NCBI RefSeq assembly: GCF_000384375.1
Contig: NZ_ARVX01000001.1
Coordinates: 2,108,001-2,172,000, forward strand
Source: Methylotenera versatilis 79
Lineage (GTDB): Bacteria > Pseudomonadota > Gammaproteobacteria > Burkholderiales > Methylophilaceae
Length of the DNA: 64,000 bases
Direction of reading: 5' to 3'
Below the pieces are notes generated by a model. That model did no database searches. It worked only from the letters and a program-made list of their open reading frames with translations, and had not been told where the DNA came from. This document shows, one piece after another, positions 47,945 to 57,645 of this stretch; the stretch's first letter is position 1, and the number at the start of each line of letters is the position of its first letter. Made by a program: the position numbers and the translations under genes.

Positions 47945-49804
47945 ATGAGCAAAATACAACTTACCGAACTCGTTTTACGTGATGGTCACCAATCGATGAT
48001 TGCCACACGCTTGCGCACTGAAGATATGCTACCGATTTGCAGTCAGCTAGATGCGATTGGTTTTTGGTCGCTGGAAGCTTGGGGCGGCGCCACATTTGAC
48101 GCCTGTGTGCGTTATTTAAAAGAAGATCCATGGCAACGCTTAACCAAGTTGCGTAAAGCCTTGCCAAACAGCCAAATCAACATGTTATTACGTGGTCAGA
48201 ATCTACTGGGTTATCGCCACTATTCTGATGATGTCGTGCATGCATTTGTGCAAAAATCTGCTGACAATGGTGTCGATGTATTCCGTATTTTTGATGCGAT
48301 GAATGACACGCGTAATTTGCGTGAAGCGATTAATGCCGTTAAAAAAGTTAAAAAACATGCTATCGGCACGCTTTCATATACCACCAGCCCAGTCCACGAT
48401 ATTGCTTATTTTGTTGCGATGGCAAAAGAGCTGGAAAGTATGGGTTCAGATAGTATCGGCATCAAGGATATGGCGGGTTTGTTAACGCCACAAGTCGCTG
48501 CTGATCTAGTGAAAGCGCTTAAAGCTGCGGTAAGTTTGCCTATTCATGTGCATAGTCATGCCACTTCTGGCTTGGCTAGCATGGTGTTACTAAAAGGCAT
48601 TGAAAACGGCGCTGATATTATTGACACCTGTAATTCATCTTTTGCAGAAGGTGCAAGTCATCCAAGTACGGAAAGTATGGTCGCAGCGTTGGCTGGCACT
48701 GAATATGACACCGGTATAGACTTGGGTAAACTTCAAGAAATCACCGCTTATTTCCGCGAGACACGTAAAAAATACTGGCAATTTGAAAGTGATTTTACTG
48801 GCGTCGATACACGCGTTTTAGTCAACCAAGTACCAGGCGGCATGATTTCCAATCTATCAAACCAGCTTAAAGAACAAGGCGCGTTAGACCGCATAGATGA
48901 AGTGTTAGCCGAAATTCCTCGCGTACGTGAGGATTTGGGTTATCCGCCATTAGTCACGCCAACATCGCAAATCGTTGGCACGCAAGCTGTATTAAATGTG
49001 ATGACGGGTTCGCGTTATAAGTCTGTCACCAATGAAGTAAAAAACTATTTACTTGGCCAATATGGACAATCTCCAGCGCCAGTAAATGAAGCGGTGAAAC
49101 AACAAGCGGTTGGCGATGCAAAAGTGATTACTTGCCGCCCTGCTGATTTATTAGAGCCTGAAATGGTTAAGTTGCAGGCGGAATCTGATCGCATTGCAAA
49201 AAATGAAGAAGATGTTTTAACTTACGCCATGTTTCCAGATATTGGCAAAACATTTTTGCAAGAACGTAATGCCGGCAGTTTAAAACCAGAGGCTTTATTA
49301 ACCAAAGAAGCTGCTCACACAAGCGCTTCACGCTTTGCGCCTAACGAATTTAACGTAACGCTACATGGTGAAACTTTCCATATCAAACTGACTGGTAGCG
49401 GCCACGAAGGTGAGGATTTACGCCCATTCTATGTTTCAGTAGATGGCATTGCAGAAGAAGTGATTGTTGAAACTCTAAGTGAAATTGAAGTTTCCAGTAA
49501 CGGTGCAACCAGTAATGGCGCAAAAAGTGTAGATAAGAAAAAAGCGGGCTCAAAAACCGCGAACGGCCGCCCTCGCCCACACCATGCTGGTTGCGTAACA
49601 ACTGCTATGCCAGGAACGATTGTGGCTGTAAAAGTAGCGGTTGGCGATAAAGTAAAAGCAGGCGATGGTGTTTTAGTGATTGAGGCGATGAAAATGGAAA
49701 ATGAGATTCAAGCTTCTAAAACAGGTACTGTGGTTGCAGTGCATGTCACGAAAGGCGACACAGTAACGCCAGATGAGTCATTACTTGAAATTCAACCTGA
49801 ATAA
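47945..49804 (+). CDS. pycB: Pyruvate carboxylase subunit B (OadA-like, biotin carrier)
   Basis: 619 residues from ATG 47945. An HMGL-like carboxyltransferase barrel (ELVLRDGHQSMIATRLRTED; VFRIFDAMND), a conserved carboxylase domain and a C-terminal biotinyl domain with EAMKMENEI (biotin Lys). It is similar to oxaloacetate decarboxylase alpha, but there are no beta/gamma membrane subunits nearby, so it should work with PycA in the anaplerotic direction. In a methylotroph this supplies C4 acids (inference). Confidence 0.88.
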   Translation: MSKIQLTELVLRDGHQSMIATRLRTEDMLPICSQLDAIGFWSLEAWGGATFDACVRYLKEDPWQRLTKLRKALPNSQINMLLRGQNLLGYRHYSDDVVHAFVQKSADNGVDVFRIFDAMNDTRNLREAINAVKKVKKHAIGTLSYTTSPVHDIAYFVAMAKELESMGSDSIGIKDMAGLLTPQVAADLVKALKAAVSLPIHVHSHATSGLASMVLLKGIENGADIIDTCNSSFAEGASHPSTESMVAALAGTEYDTGIDLGKLQEITAYFRETRKKYWQFESDFTGVDTRVLVNQVPGGMISNLSNQLKEQGALDRIDEVLAEIPRVREDLGYPPLVTPTSQIVGTQAVLNVMTGSRYKSVTNEVKNYLLGQYGQSPAPVNEAVKQQAVGDAKVITCRPADLLEPEMVKLQAESDRIAKNEEDVLTYAMFPDIGKTFLQERNAGSLKPEALLTKEAAHTSASRFAPNEFNVTLHGETFHIKLTGSGHEGEDLRPFYVSVDGIAEEVIVETLSEIEVSSNGATSNGAKSVDKKKAGSKTANGRPRPHHAGCVTTAMPGTIVAVKVAVGDKVKAGDGVLVIEAMKMENEIQASKTGTVVAVHVTKGDTVTPDESLLEIQPE

Positions 49805-49824
49805 TATAGCGTGTTAACCATTTT

Positions 49825-49866
49825 AAAGCCGATAGTTAACATACTATCGGCTTTAGTTTTTTTAAA
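49825..49866 (+). terminator. Intrinsic terminator after pycB
   Basis: 12-bp perfect arms AAAGCCGATAGT (49825-49836) and ACTATCGGCTTT (49843-49854), loop of 6, then AGTTTTTTTTT. Confidence 0.92.
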
Positions 49867-49909
49867 AAGATAAAATACATTCTTAAATTAAAGTCTTAAA
49901 TTAAAGCCT

Positions 49910-50491
49910 ATGAAACAAATACTTATTTTAGCCTCATCTTCCATTTTCAGGCGCGAACTGCTGCAAAAGCTACAGATACCTTTCAGTTGTATTTCACCGA
50001 ATGTAGATGAGGCTGTTTTAGACAATGAAAAGCCATATGAAACAGCTTTAAGGCTTGCGCAAGATAAAGCCAGAAAAATTGGTAGCGAATATCCGCACGC
50101 ATTAATCATCGGTTGCGATCAAGTTGCTACTTTAGATGGTGAGCAATTAGGCAAACCACTTAACCACACAAATGCGACCAAACAGTTAAAAATGATGCGT
50201 GGCCGTGAAGTGACTTTTCATAGTGCACTTTGTTTATTCAATGCCGCCACTGGCAATATGCAAGCTGAAGTCGTGCCTTATTTGGTGCGTTTTAGAGAGT
50301 TAACCGATGCACAAATTGAAAATTATTTAGCCAAAGAACAGCCGTATCATTGCGCTGGTAGCGCGAAATCGGAAGGTTTAGGCGTTGCGCTAATTGAGCG
50401 CATGGTGGGCGATGACCCAAATGCATTGATTGGCCTACCTTTAATCAAGCTGATCACTATGCTCAATAATGAAGGTGTCAGCGTAATTTAA
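49910..50491 (+). CDS. yceF: Maf-family nucleotide pyrophosphatase, YceF type
   Basis: 193 residues. N-terminal [13 protein letters not shown], catalytic Asp in IIGCDQVA and C-terminal [25 protein letters not shown]. The YceF branch hydrolyses m7GTP. In E. coli yceF is divergent from yceD-rpmF-plsX. Here it is separated from that operon by pycAB. Confidence 0.9.
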   Translation: MKQILILASSSIFRRELLQKLQIPFSCISPNVDEAVLDNEKPYETALRLAQDKARKIGSEYPHALIIGCDQVATLDGEQLGKPLNHTNATKQLKMMRGREVTFHSALCLFNAATGNMQAEVVPYLVRFRELTDAQIENYLAKEQPYHCAGSAKSEGLGVALIERMVGDDPNALIGLPLIKLITMLNNEGVSVI

Positions 50492-50557
50492 CGACAGACG
50501 TTAGCCATTTGACCAAAGCAATGTCATCTGCAATCCATCATCATTTGGGAGATTAAT

Positions 50558-52024
50558 ATGTTTAAACGCCGTTCTATTGTTTTAGCCATCACCAGTATTT
50601 TATCAATGGGAGCATTTGCCTTGGATAACAATTTAGCCAATATTTCAGATGAAACGCCAAGTACGTTGAACGATCAACAAAGCGTTGCCGTCACCATTTA
50701 CAACGGTGATTTAGCACTGGTAAAAGATACGCGTAAAGTGAAATTAAAAACTGGCTTAAATGTACTTGCACTACGCGATGTAAGTGCCAGAATCAGCCCG
50801 GAAACAGCTTTATTACGCAGTATTAACGCCCCAGATAGCTTAACTTTGTTAGAGCAAAATTTTGATTTTGATTTACTGACGCCCGAAAAAATACTCGAAA
50901 AATATGTGGGAAAAACAGTTGGTTTGGTCAAAGTACATCCAACAACTGGTACAGAAACAGTTGAACAAGCCACTGTTTTATCCGCCAATCATGGCGTGGT
51001 GCTTAAAGTAGGCAATCGTATTGAAACAGGTGTTTCAACCAATCGTATTGTTTATGACGACGTACCAGCAAATTTGCGCGACAGACCTACATTAGTCACA
51101 CAATTTAATAACAAAGGAGTCAGTGACCAAACCGTAGAGTTAAGCTATTTGACTGGCGGTCTAGCTTGGAAAGCTGATTACGTTGCTGAGTTAAATGACA
51201 AAGAAAATCAATTGGATTTATCTGGCTGGGTCACGTTAACCAACACCAGCGGCACCACTTATCGCAATGCTAAATTGCAGTTGGTGGCAGGTGATGTGAA
51301 TCGTGTGCAGCAATCACCGCGTGCAATGGCCATGCAAATGCGCAAAAACGATATGATGATGGCAGAAGCTGCTGCGCCAATGGCAGAAGAATTGCTATTA
51401 GAGTACCACTTATATTCGCTTGATCGTCCAACCACCATTAATGACAACCAAACCAAGCAAGTTGCACTGTTATCAGTCAGCAACGTGCCAGTTAAGAAAG
51501 AATTGGTATTAACAGGTGCAGATTATTATTATCAAGGTCAATATGGTGAAATTGGTAGCAAATTAAAAGTGGGCGTATTTGTTGAATTTGAAAATAAAGA
51601 AACCAGCAAATTAGGCATGCCACTGCCAAAAGGCATTTTGCGCGTGTACAAAAAAGACAGTAAAGGTAACGCACAATTTGTAGGTGAAGATAATATCGAT
51701 CACACGCCAAAAAATGAAACCGTGCGCTTAAAATTGGGTGAGGCATTTGATGTAACTGCTGATAAAAAACAAACAGACTTTAAAGTATTGCCTAAACCCT
51801 CAAAAACTAATCAATTATACGAAAGCGCCTTTGAGTTAACCCTTAAAAATGCAAAAAAAGAGAAAGTCACGGTAACGGTGCAAGAACCGATTAACGGCGA
51901 TTGGAAAATCATCAGCGAAAGTCATCCGCATGCTAAAGCCAGTAGTCGCTTAGCTGAATGGAAAATTGAAGTGCCAGCGGAAGGCAAAGCTACGCTTACA
52001 TACAGAGCGCAAGTTAAATATTAA
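50558..52024 (+). CDS. Exported DUF4139 protein
   Basis: 488 residues with a signal peptide (to about residue 21, MGAFALD). DUF4139-type core: VAVTIYNGDLALVKDTRKV at the N-terminus, then WKADYVAEL and a beta-rich C-terminal half. A methionine-rich stretch (MAMQMRKNDMMMAEAAAPM) lies near residue 255. Function unknown. Ribosome site TGGGAGA lies 6 nt upstream of the ATG. Confidence 0.8.
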   Translation: MFKRRSIVLAITSILSMGAFALDNNLANISDETPSTLNDQQSVAVTIYNGDLALVKDTRKVKLKTGLNVLALRDVSARISPETALLRSINAPDSLTLLEQNFDFDLLTPEKILEKYVGKTVGLVKVHPTTGTETVEQATVLSANHGVVLKVGNRIETGVSTNRIVYDDVPANLRDRPTLVTQFNNKGVSDQTVELSYLTGGLAWKADYVAELNDKENQLDLSGWVTLTNTSGTTYRNAKLQLVAGDVNRVQQSPRAMAMQMRKNDMMMAEAAAPMAEELLLEYHLYSLDRPTTINDNQTKQVALLSVSNVPVKKELVLTGADYYYQGQYGEIGSKLKVGVFVEFENKETSKLGMPLPKGILRVYKKDSKGNAQFVGEDNIDHTPKNETVRLKLGEAFDVTADKKQTDFKVLPKPSKTNQLYESAFELTLKNAKKEKVTVTVQEPINGDWKIISESHPHAKASSRLAEWKIEVPAEGKATLTYRAQVKY

Positions 52025-52078
52025 ACAAATAAAATATTGGTAATTTTACAGGTTAACTATTCATGTTAAAGCATTCTT

Positions 52079-52792
52079 TTGAATAAGCTCGGCACACTTT
52101 ATCTCGTTCCCGTTACACTTGGCGATGACAATATCGCCAGTGTTTTGCCGCCTGATGTTGTGGTTTTTGTGCAAAAGTTGGATGTATTTATTGTAGAAAG
52201 TGAAAAATCTGCACGCCATTTTTTAAGCACCATCAAAACGCTTAAACCGGTGCGAGAGTTATCACTGAATTTACTCAACGAACATACTGATGACAAAGAG
52301 GTTTCAGCATTATTAAAACCTTTGTTAGCAGGTCAAGACGTCGGTTTGATGAGCGATGCAGGTTGCCCAGGCATTGCTGATCCTGGTGCCAAATTAGTAG
52401 CACTTGCGCATCAAAAAAACATTAAAGTCATTCCATTTGTTGGCCCAAGTTCCATTTTATTAAGCTTGATGGCTTCTGGGTTAAATGGTCAGCAATTTGC
52501 ATTTTTGGGTTATCTACCCGTAGATAAACAAGCGCGCAATTTAAAGTTGAAAGAAATTGAAAAGCGCTCCTTAACACATAAAGAAACGCAAATTTTTATT
52601 GAAACGCCGTATCGCAATCAACATATGCTGGAAGCTATTTTAAGCACATGCCATCCGAATACAAAGCTGTGTATCGCGTGTGATATTAGCTTGAGTACTG
52701 AAATGATTGCCACAAAAACGATTGCCAGTTGGAAGCAATCGCCAATGCCAGACTTACATAAACGCCCTACCGTATTTCTATTACTGGCTTAA
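52079..52792 (+). CDS. SAM-dependent methyltransferase, RsmI/tetrapyrrole-methylase fold
   Basis: 237 residues. [14 protein letters not shown], the [18 protein letters not shown] motif and [24 protein letters not shown] belong to the RsmI-like family, although this is the shorter paralogue and not 16S RsmI itself. Probable rRNA or cofactor methylation. It starts at a TTG with no clear ribosome site, and no ATG in the frame is available before the preceding stop. Its end overlaps the convergent rnhB by 12 bp. Confidence 0.85.
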   Translation: MNKLGTLYLVPVTLGDDNIASVLPPDVVVFVQKLDVFIVESEKSARHFLSTIKTLKPVRELSLNLLNEHTDDKEVSALLKPLLAGQDVGLMSDAGCPGIADPGAKLVALAHQKNIKVIPFVGPSSILLSLMASGLNGQQFAFLGYLPVDKQARNLKLKEIEKRSLTHKETQIFIETPYRNQHMLEAILSTCHPNTKLCIACDISLSTEMIATKTIASWKQSPMPDLHKRPTVFLLLA

Positions 52793-53380
52793 TCGAAGTT
52801 TAACCGGCGCATAACTTTTGCGATGGATTGGCGATACGCCATGCAAACTTAACATTTGCACATGAAAAGGTGTTGGATAGCCTTTATGTTGAGCAAAACC
52901 ATATTGCGGATGAATTTTATCCAGCGCATAACATTCTGCATCACGCGCGACTTTTGCCAATATAGATGCCGCTGAAATCGCTTGTACTTTGCTGTCACCT
53001 TGAATAATCGCCTCGCAGGGCAAGTTGATTTTCGGACACTTATTGCCATCTACCTGTACTAATATTTCACCCATATCTGGCGTTATATTGAACTGCAATT
53101 GCAGGGCTTCAATCGCCCGTTTCATGGCTAATAAGCTGGCTTGCAGAATATTGATTTCATCGATTTCTTGTGGCGTACAGCTTGCGATTGCCCAAGCAAG
53201 TGCTTTGGATTTAATTTCAGCACTTAAAAAATCCCGTCTTTTTTCGGATAGTTTTTTAGAGTCAGCCAAACCAATAATAGGTTGATTAATATCCAGAATA
53301 ACCGCTGCCGCATAAACGCCGCCAGCAAGTGGTCCACGCCCTGCTTCATCTACACCGCAAATAAGTCTGTTTTCAGTCAA
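52781..53380 (-). CDS. rnhB: Ribonuclease HII
   Basis: 199 residues. [12 protein letters not shown] with the first two catalytic acids, [20 protein letters not shown] and [15 protein letters not shown]. Removes ribonucleotides from DNA-RNA hybrids. Starts right after lpxB (no gap). Confidence 0.97.
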   Translation of the reverse strand: MTENRLICGVDEAGRGPLAGGVYAAAVILDINQPIIGLADSKKLSEKRRDFLSAEIKSKALAWAIASCTPQEIDEINILQASLLAMKRAIEALQLQFNITPDMGEILVQVDGNKCPKINLPCEAIIQGDSKVQAISAASILAKVARDAECYALDKIHPQYGFAQHKGYPTPFHVQMLSLHGVSPIHRKSYAPVKLRLSQ

Positions 53381-54559
53381 TTATTTAATATAACTTAAAA
53401 TAACATTAGCGGCTTTTTCAGCTGCATTTTGCTTTAAGCTTAAATGTATTTTAGTAAACTCTTGTTTGATTTCAGCAAGATAGTTTGAATCACTCAATAA
53501 TCGCTGTGTTGCATCCGTTAAGTTTTCTGGCGTTGCTTCATCTTGTAACAATTCTGGCACTAAGAATTTGCCCGCCAAAATATTCGGCAAACCGACAAAT
53601 GCCTGATAACGCATACGCTTCAAAATCCACCAACTTAATGCGGGCATGCGATAGGTAATCACCATCGGACGCTTCAGCAAAGCGGCTTCCAGCGTAGCCG
53701 TGCCTGAAGCTACAATTACTATATCTGCCGCTTCCATCGCATCGTGTGCGTGGCCAAAAAGCAACTGTAAATCTATATCCATATCAGGATATTCCACATA
53801 GTTTTGGTGAATGGCATGCTCAAAAATATCGCGTGTTTCCCGCGTGATTAATGGTACTAAAAACTGTATGCCTGAAAATTGCGCGCTAGAAATTTGAGAG
53901 GTAGTTTGCTTTTGAGTTAACAAATGTGCGGTTTTGACAAATAGCGCAGCATGTTGTTTTACTTCACTTTGACGGCTGCCGGGCAGCATGGCAATTACCA
54001 ACTTATCCTGTTTAATCTTCAGTGTTTCGCGCGCCGCTTTTTGGTCAGGCTCTAATGGCAACTCGTCTGCAAGCGGATGACCGACATAAGTGACAGGCAC
54101 ATTAGCCGCTTCATATAAAGCAGGTTCAAATGGGAACAAAGCCAACACATGCGACACGGCACGCTTGATTTTACCCATTCGCCCACCACGCCATGCCCAA
54201 ATGGATGGACTGACGTAATGAATGGCTGGAATGCCTTTATTTTTGAATTTTCGCTCTAACCAAAAGTTGAAGTCAGGCGCGTCAATACCAATAAAAACGG
54301 CAGGTTTTTCAGTTAATAATTGTGTTAATAAGTTTTTACGCAGCTTAAGTAAGCCCCTAAGATGCATAAGCACTTCTACATAACCACGTACAGAGAGCTT
54401 TTCTAATGGGAATAATGATTTGGCACCTTCGCTAATCATTTTTGGGCCTGCGATGCCGATAAAAGTGAGATCGCTACGTTTTGCTTTTAACGCACGCATT
54501 AAGTGGTGCCCCAACAAATCCCCTGAGGCCTCACCTGCCACAATTGCAATTTTTGGCAT
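53381..54559 (-). CDS. lpxB: Lipid-A-disaccharide synthase
   Basis: 392 residues. IAIVAGEASGDLLGHHLM at the start, YVSPSIWAWRGGRMGKI and SGTATLEAALLKRPMVITYR. Joins UDP-diacylglucosamine and lipid X in lipid A synthesis. Confidence 0.97.
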   Translation of the reverse strand: MPKIAIVAGEASGDLLGHHLMRALKAKRSDLTFIGIAGPKMISEGAKSLFPLEKLSVRGYVEVLMHLRGLLKLRKNLLTQLLTEKPAVFIGIDAPDFNFWLERKFKNKGIPAIHYVSPSIWAWRGGRMGKIKRAVSHVLALFPFEPALYEAANVPVTYVGHPLADELPLEPDQKAARETLKIKQDKLVIAMLPGSRQSEVKQHAALFVKTAHLLTQKQTTSQISSAQFSGIQFLVPLITRETRDIFEHAIHQNYVEYPDMDIDLQLLFGHAHDAMEAADIVIVASGTATLEAALLKRPMVITYRMPALSWWILKRMRYQAFVGLPNILAGKFLVPELLQDEATPENLTDATQRLLSDSNYLAEIKQEFTKIHLSLKQNAAEKAANVILSYIK

Positions 54560-54570
54560 ATTAAGTAGGA

Positions 54571-55350
54571 TTAACGGACGATGCCGCGCGTTGAGATTTT
54601 TAGAAAATCAGTTAGCAATGCAATTTCTTCACAATCTTTTTGCATGTCAGCTAAGGTTAATTTCGCTTCTTCAAGCGTTAAACTATTGCGATATAAGGCT
54701 TTATAAGCGCGTTTAATTTGGGTGATACTCTCTGGACTATATCCACGACGTTTTAATCCTTCTGAATTAATGCCGTGCGGTTTGGCATCATAACCAGCTG
54801 CCGTCACGTAAGGAGGAATATCTTTGAACACTACAGAGCCAACTGCGGTAATCACATGTGCGCCGACCTTACAAAATTGGTGAATCAAGGTAAATCCGCC
54901 CAAAATTGCATAATCATGGATATCAACATGGCCAGCAAGTGAACTGTTATTAGCCAATATGGTGTTATTGCCGATTGTGCAATCATGGGCGATATGCACG
55001 TAGGCCATTATCCAGTTGTCACTGCCAATTTTAGTGATGCCTTTATCCTGAATCGTGCCGCGATTAAACGTACAAAATTCACGAATGGTATTGTTATCAC
55101 CAATTTCCAATGTCGTTGGTTCATCACGATATTTTTTATCTTGTGGTGCTTCGCCTAAAGATGAAAACTGAAAAATCTGATTATTTTTACCAATAGTTGT
55201 CGGGCCTTGCAGTACGACATGACTTGCAATACGTGTATCTGCACCCACTTTTACATGTGCGCCGATAGTAGAATAAGCACCAACTGTTACACTGGAATCC
55301 AGTTCAGCTTTAGGATCAATAATAGCGGTTGGATGTATTTTGACGGACAT
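54571..55350 (-). CDS. lpxA: UDP-N-acetylglucosamine acyltransferase
   Basis: 259 residues with hexapeptide repeats forming a left-handed beta helix and catalytic His in AYVHIAHDC. First step of lipid A synthesis. Lies between fabZ and lpxB. Confidence 0.97.
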   Translation of the reverse strand: MSVKIHPTAIIDPKAELDSSVTVGAYSTIGAHVKVGADTRIASHVVLQGPTTIGKNNQIFQFSSLGEAPQDKKYRDEPTTLEIGDNNTIREFCTFNRGTIQDKGITKIGSDNWIMAYVHIAHDCTIGNNTILANNSSLAGHVDIHDYAILGGFTLIHQFCKVGAHVITAVGSVVFKDIPPYVTAAGYDAKPHGINSEGLKRRGYSPESITQIKRAYKALYRNSLTLEEAKLTLADMQKDCEEIALLTDFLKISTRGIVR

Positions 55351-55434
55351 AAATTACGCTCTAAGAGATTTATTGTTACTTAAATTTAAATTAATTAGTT
55401 ACTTTAACTTGTTAACTTAACCAATTGATTCTTG

Positions 55435-55914
55435 TTACTTTTGTATCGCTTTTAAAATACACATCATATTCGCTTCCGCTACAATCGTACCGTCAACTGT
55501 AGCAACACCTGTGTATTTCCAGATACCTTTTAAAATACGATCAATCTTAACATTAAGAATGATTTGATCGCCTGGGGAAACCGGTTTTTTAAAACGCGCG
55601 CTATCAATACCAGCAAAATAATACACTGAATCATCCGTCGGTTTAGTACCCATTGTTTTAAATGAAAGAATCGCAGCAGCTTGCGCCATTGCCTCTACAA
55701 TTAACACACCTGGCATCACAGGATGATAAGGGAAATGACCTGGGAAAAATGGCTCATTCACACTGACGTTTTTCAAAGCGGTAATTTCTTTTCCCACTTC
55801 CATAGAAATAACACGATCAATTAAGACAAAAGGATATCGATGCGGCAAATGATCAAGAATTTCATGAATGTCCATACCATTTGTATCGTTTTTATTTATT
55901 GCGTTGTCTGCCAT
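55435..55914 (-). CDS. fabZ: 3-hydroxyacyl-ACP dehydratase
   Basis: 159 residues. Hot-dog fold with [13 protein letters not shown] and catalytic [22 protein letters not shown]. Shares the 3-hydroxyacyl-ACP pool with LpxA and LpxD, which sit on either side. Confidence 0.97.
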   Translation of the reverse strand: MADNAINKNDTNGMDIHEILDHLPHRYPFVLIDRVISMEVGKEITALKNVSVNEPFFPGHFPYHPVMPGVLIVEAMAQAAAILSFKTMGTKPTDDSVYYFAGIDSARFKKPVSPGDQIILNVKIDRILKGIWKYTGVATVDGTIVAEANMMCILKAIQK

Positions 55915-55922
55915 ATCATTCT

Positions 55923-56981
55923 CTATTTTTGACTTTGAGAAGTTAACTTTTTAATCGCTTCTTCTAAGGTCTTTATTTTATCTGTTAATTGACTTAAATG
56001 GCGAATATTCGCTGCTGTTTTAAGCCAAACATCATGTTCTTGAAATGGCATCAATGCAGTGTAAGTTCCCGCTTTAGGAATAGATCGCGTAATCATGCTG
56101 CCAGGTGAAATCGTGACATCATCAGTAATGGTCAGATGCCCTAATATCATAGCTGCTCCGCCAATTTTACAGTGTTTACCTATAACTGCGCTGCCAGCCA
56201 CACCCACACAACCGGCAATCACCGTATGTGCACCAATGCGGCAGTTATGGGCAATTTGAATTAAATTATCGAGTTTAACGCCCTCTTCAATAACGGTATC
56301 ATCAATAGCGCCGCGATCAATCGTGGTGTTAGCGCCAATATCCACATGATCATGAATGACCACGCGCCCTATTTGCGGGATTTTTACCCAGTGTTTATCA
56401 TGATCTGATGTAGATTCTTCAGCGTAGCCAAAACCATCGTTACCGATAATACAGCCAGAAAATAAATGGCAACTTTTGCCAATATAGGAGCCATGTTTGA
56501 TTGTGACATTTGACTCTAATATGGTGCCATCACTAATTGTTGCGTTGCGCTCAATAACGCAACCTGCTCCGATTGTTACTTGATTACCAAGCGTGACATT
56601 TGCCTCTAGAACCACATTTGCACCGATGCTGCAATCAGCTGGTAACTTAATAGACGCATCAATCACTGCCGTAGCATGTATGCCTGCAATAGCAATGTGT
56701 TGAGGGTTTAATAGTTGAGATAATTTAGCAAAATAAGCATAAGGATTATCCGTGACAATTTTAGGCAGATGCGTCAGTGCGGCATGTTCAGGTTTAATAA
56801 TAACAGCACTTGCGACGGTATTATTTAATTGTGCAGTATACTTTGTGTCGCTAAAAAAACTAATCGCCCCGGCCTGAGCAAATACTAGAGAACCGACACG
56901 GTTGATTAAGGTGTTAGCGTCACCTGAAACTAAGCCGCCCAATTGGTGAACGATTTGTTGAAGCGATAAAGAGGCGCTCAT
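55923..56981 (-). CDS. lpxD: UDP-3-O-acylglucosamine N-acyltransferase
   Basis: 352 residues. N-terminal uridine-binding domain, then hexapeptide repeats ([20 protein letters not shown]) with catalytic His in [10 protein letters not shown]. Third acylation of lipid A. A C-terminal helix ([18 protein letters not shown]) is normal. Confidence 0.96.
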   Translation of the reverse strand: MSASLSLQQIVHQLGGLVSGDANTLINRVGSLVFAQAGAISFFSDTKYTAQLNNTVASAVIIKPEHAALTHLPKIVTDNPYAYFAKLSQLLNPQHIAIAGIHATAVIDASIKLPADCSIGANVVLEANVTLGNQVTIGAGCVIERNATISDGTILESNVTIKHGSYIGKSCHLFSGCIIGNDGFGYAEESTSDHDKHWVKIPQIGRVVIHDHVDIGANTTIDRGAIDDTVIEEGVKLDNLIQIAHNCRIGAHTVIAGCVGVAGSAVIGKHCKIGGAAMILGHLTITDDVTISPGSMITRSIPKAGTYTALMPFQEHDVWLKTAANIRHLSQLTDKIKTLEEAIKKLTSQSQK

Positions 56982-57048
56982 AAGGAGTGTTTGTTAAGGA
57001 AAAGCGCATTAAAGCATCAATGATAAGACTTAATCACGCTTTTTTAAT

Positions 57049-57564
57049 TTATTTTTTACCTAAAAGCTTTAAAACTTTATCAGTAATATCAATTTTTTTG
57101 CTCGCGTAGGCTACACCGCCATAAACGACCAAATCATAACCATCGGTTTCAGAAACGGTTTGCACAGCTTTATTTATACGATCCTGTAAAACTGAAAGCT
57201 CTTCATTTTTACGTAAATTGATATCTTCACGCAATTCACGTTGTTTACGTTGAAACTCAACTTTAAGATTAGAAACATCGCGCTCTTTGTTACGACGTTC
57301 AGTTTCAGACAGCGTTACGCCCTCTTTGTCCAGAGCAGTCTCAATATCACGAATTTGTTTTTGTGTGCGTTCAAGCTCTTGTGAGCGTGGACTAAACTCT
57401 CGCTCCAGTTTTTTGCCACTTTCTGCAGTTTGTGGTGCCTCTTGCAAGATTTTATCTACTTGCACATAACCAACTTTAAGCTCTGCAGCTACCAAGCTTG
57501 TGCTGATACTGGCTACTAAAGTAAATAAACTAGCAGATATTAAAGTTTTTAACTTTTGCTTCAA
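57049..57564 (-). CDS. skp: Periplasmic chaperone OmpH/Skp
   Basis: 171 residues from a TTG at 57564: a consensus ribosome site GAGGAGA (57571-57577) lies 6 nt before it, whereas the ATG at 57600 would add 12 residues ahead of the signal peptide. Signal peptide to about VAA, then Skp core with long coiled-coil helices (RSQELERTQKQIRDIETALD). It carries outer-membrane proteins to BamA, encoded upstream. Confidence 0.9.
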   Translation of the reverse strand: MKQKLKTLISASLFTLVASISTSLVAAELKVGYVQVDKILQEAPQTAESGKKLEREFSPRSQELERTQKQIRDIETALDKEGVTLSETERRNKERDVSNLKVEFQRKQRELREDINLRKNEELSVLQDRINKAVQTVSETDGYDLVVYGGVAYASKKIDITDKVLKLLGKK

Positions 57565-57645
57565 TTCAAATCTCCTCACATCATGAATTAAAATATTCAT
57601 GATCCTATTCTACTATTAATCCTATTTAACGATTAAGTTTTGCTA

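Noticed and set aside
46497-49804. Sodium-pumping oxaloacetate decarboxylase
   Set aside because: The OadA-like subunit is paired with a biotin carboxylase, and no membrane beta or gamma subunits are present, so pyruvate carboxylase fits better.
52781-52792. Overlap of rnhB and the methyltransferase as a sign of a wrong call
   Set aside because: The genes converge and share only 12 bp at their 3' ends; both have full family-length proteins, so this is ordinary.
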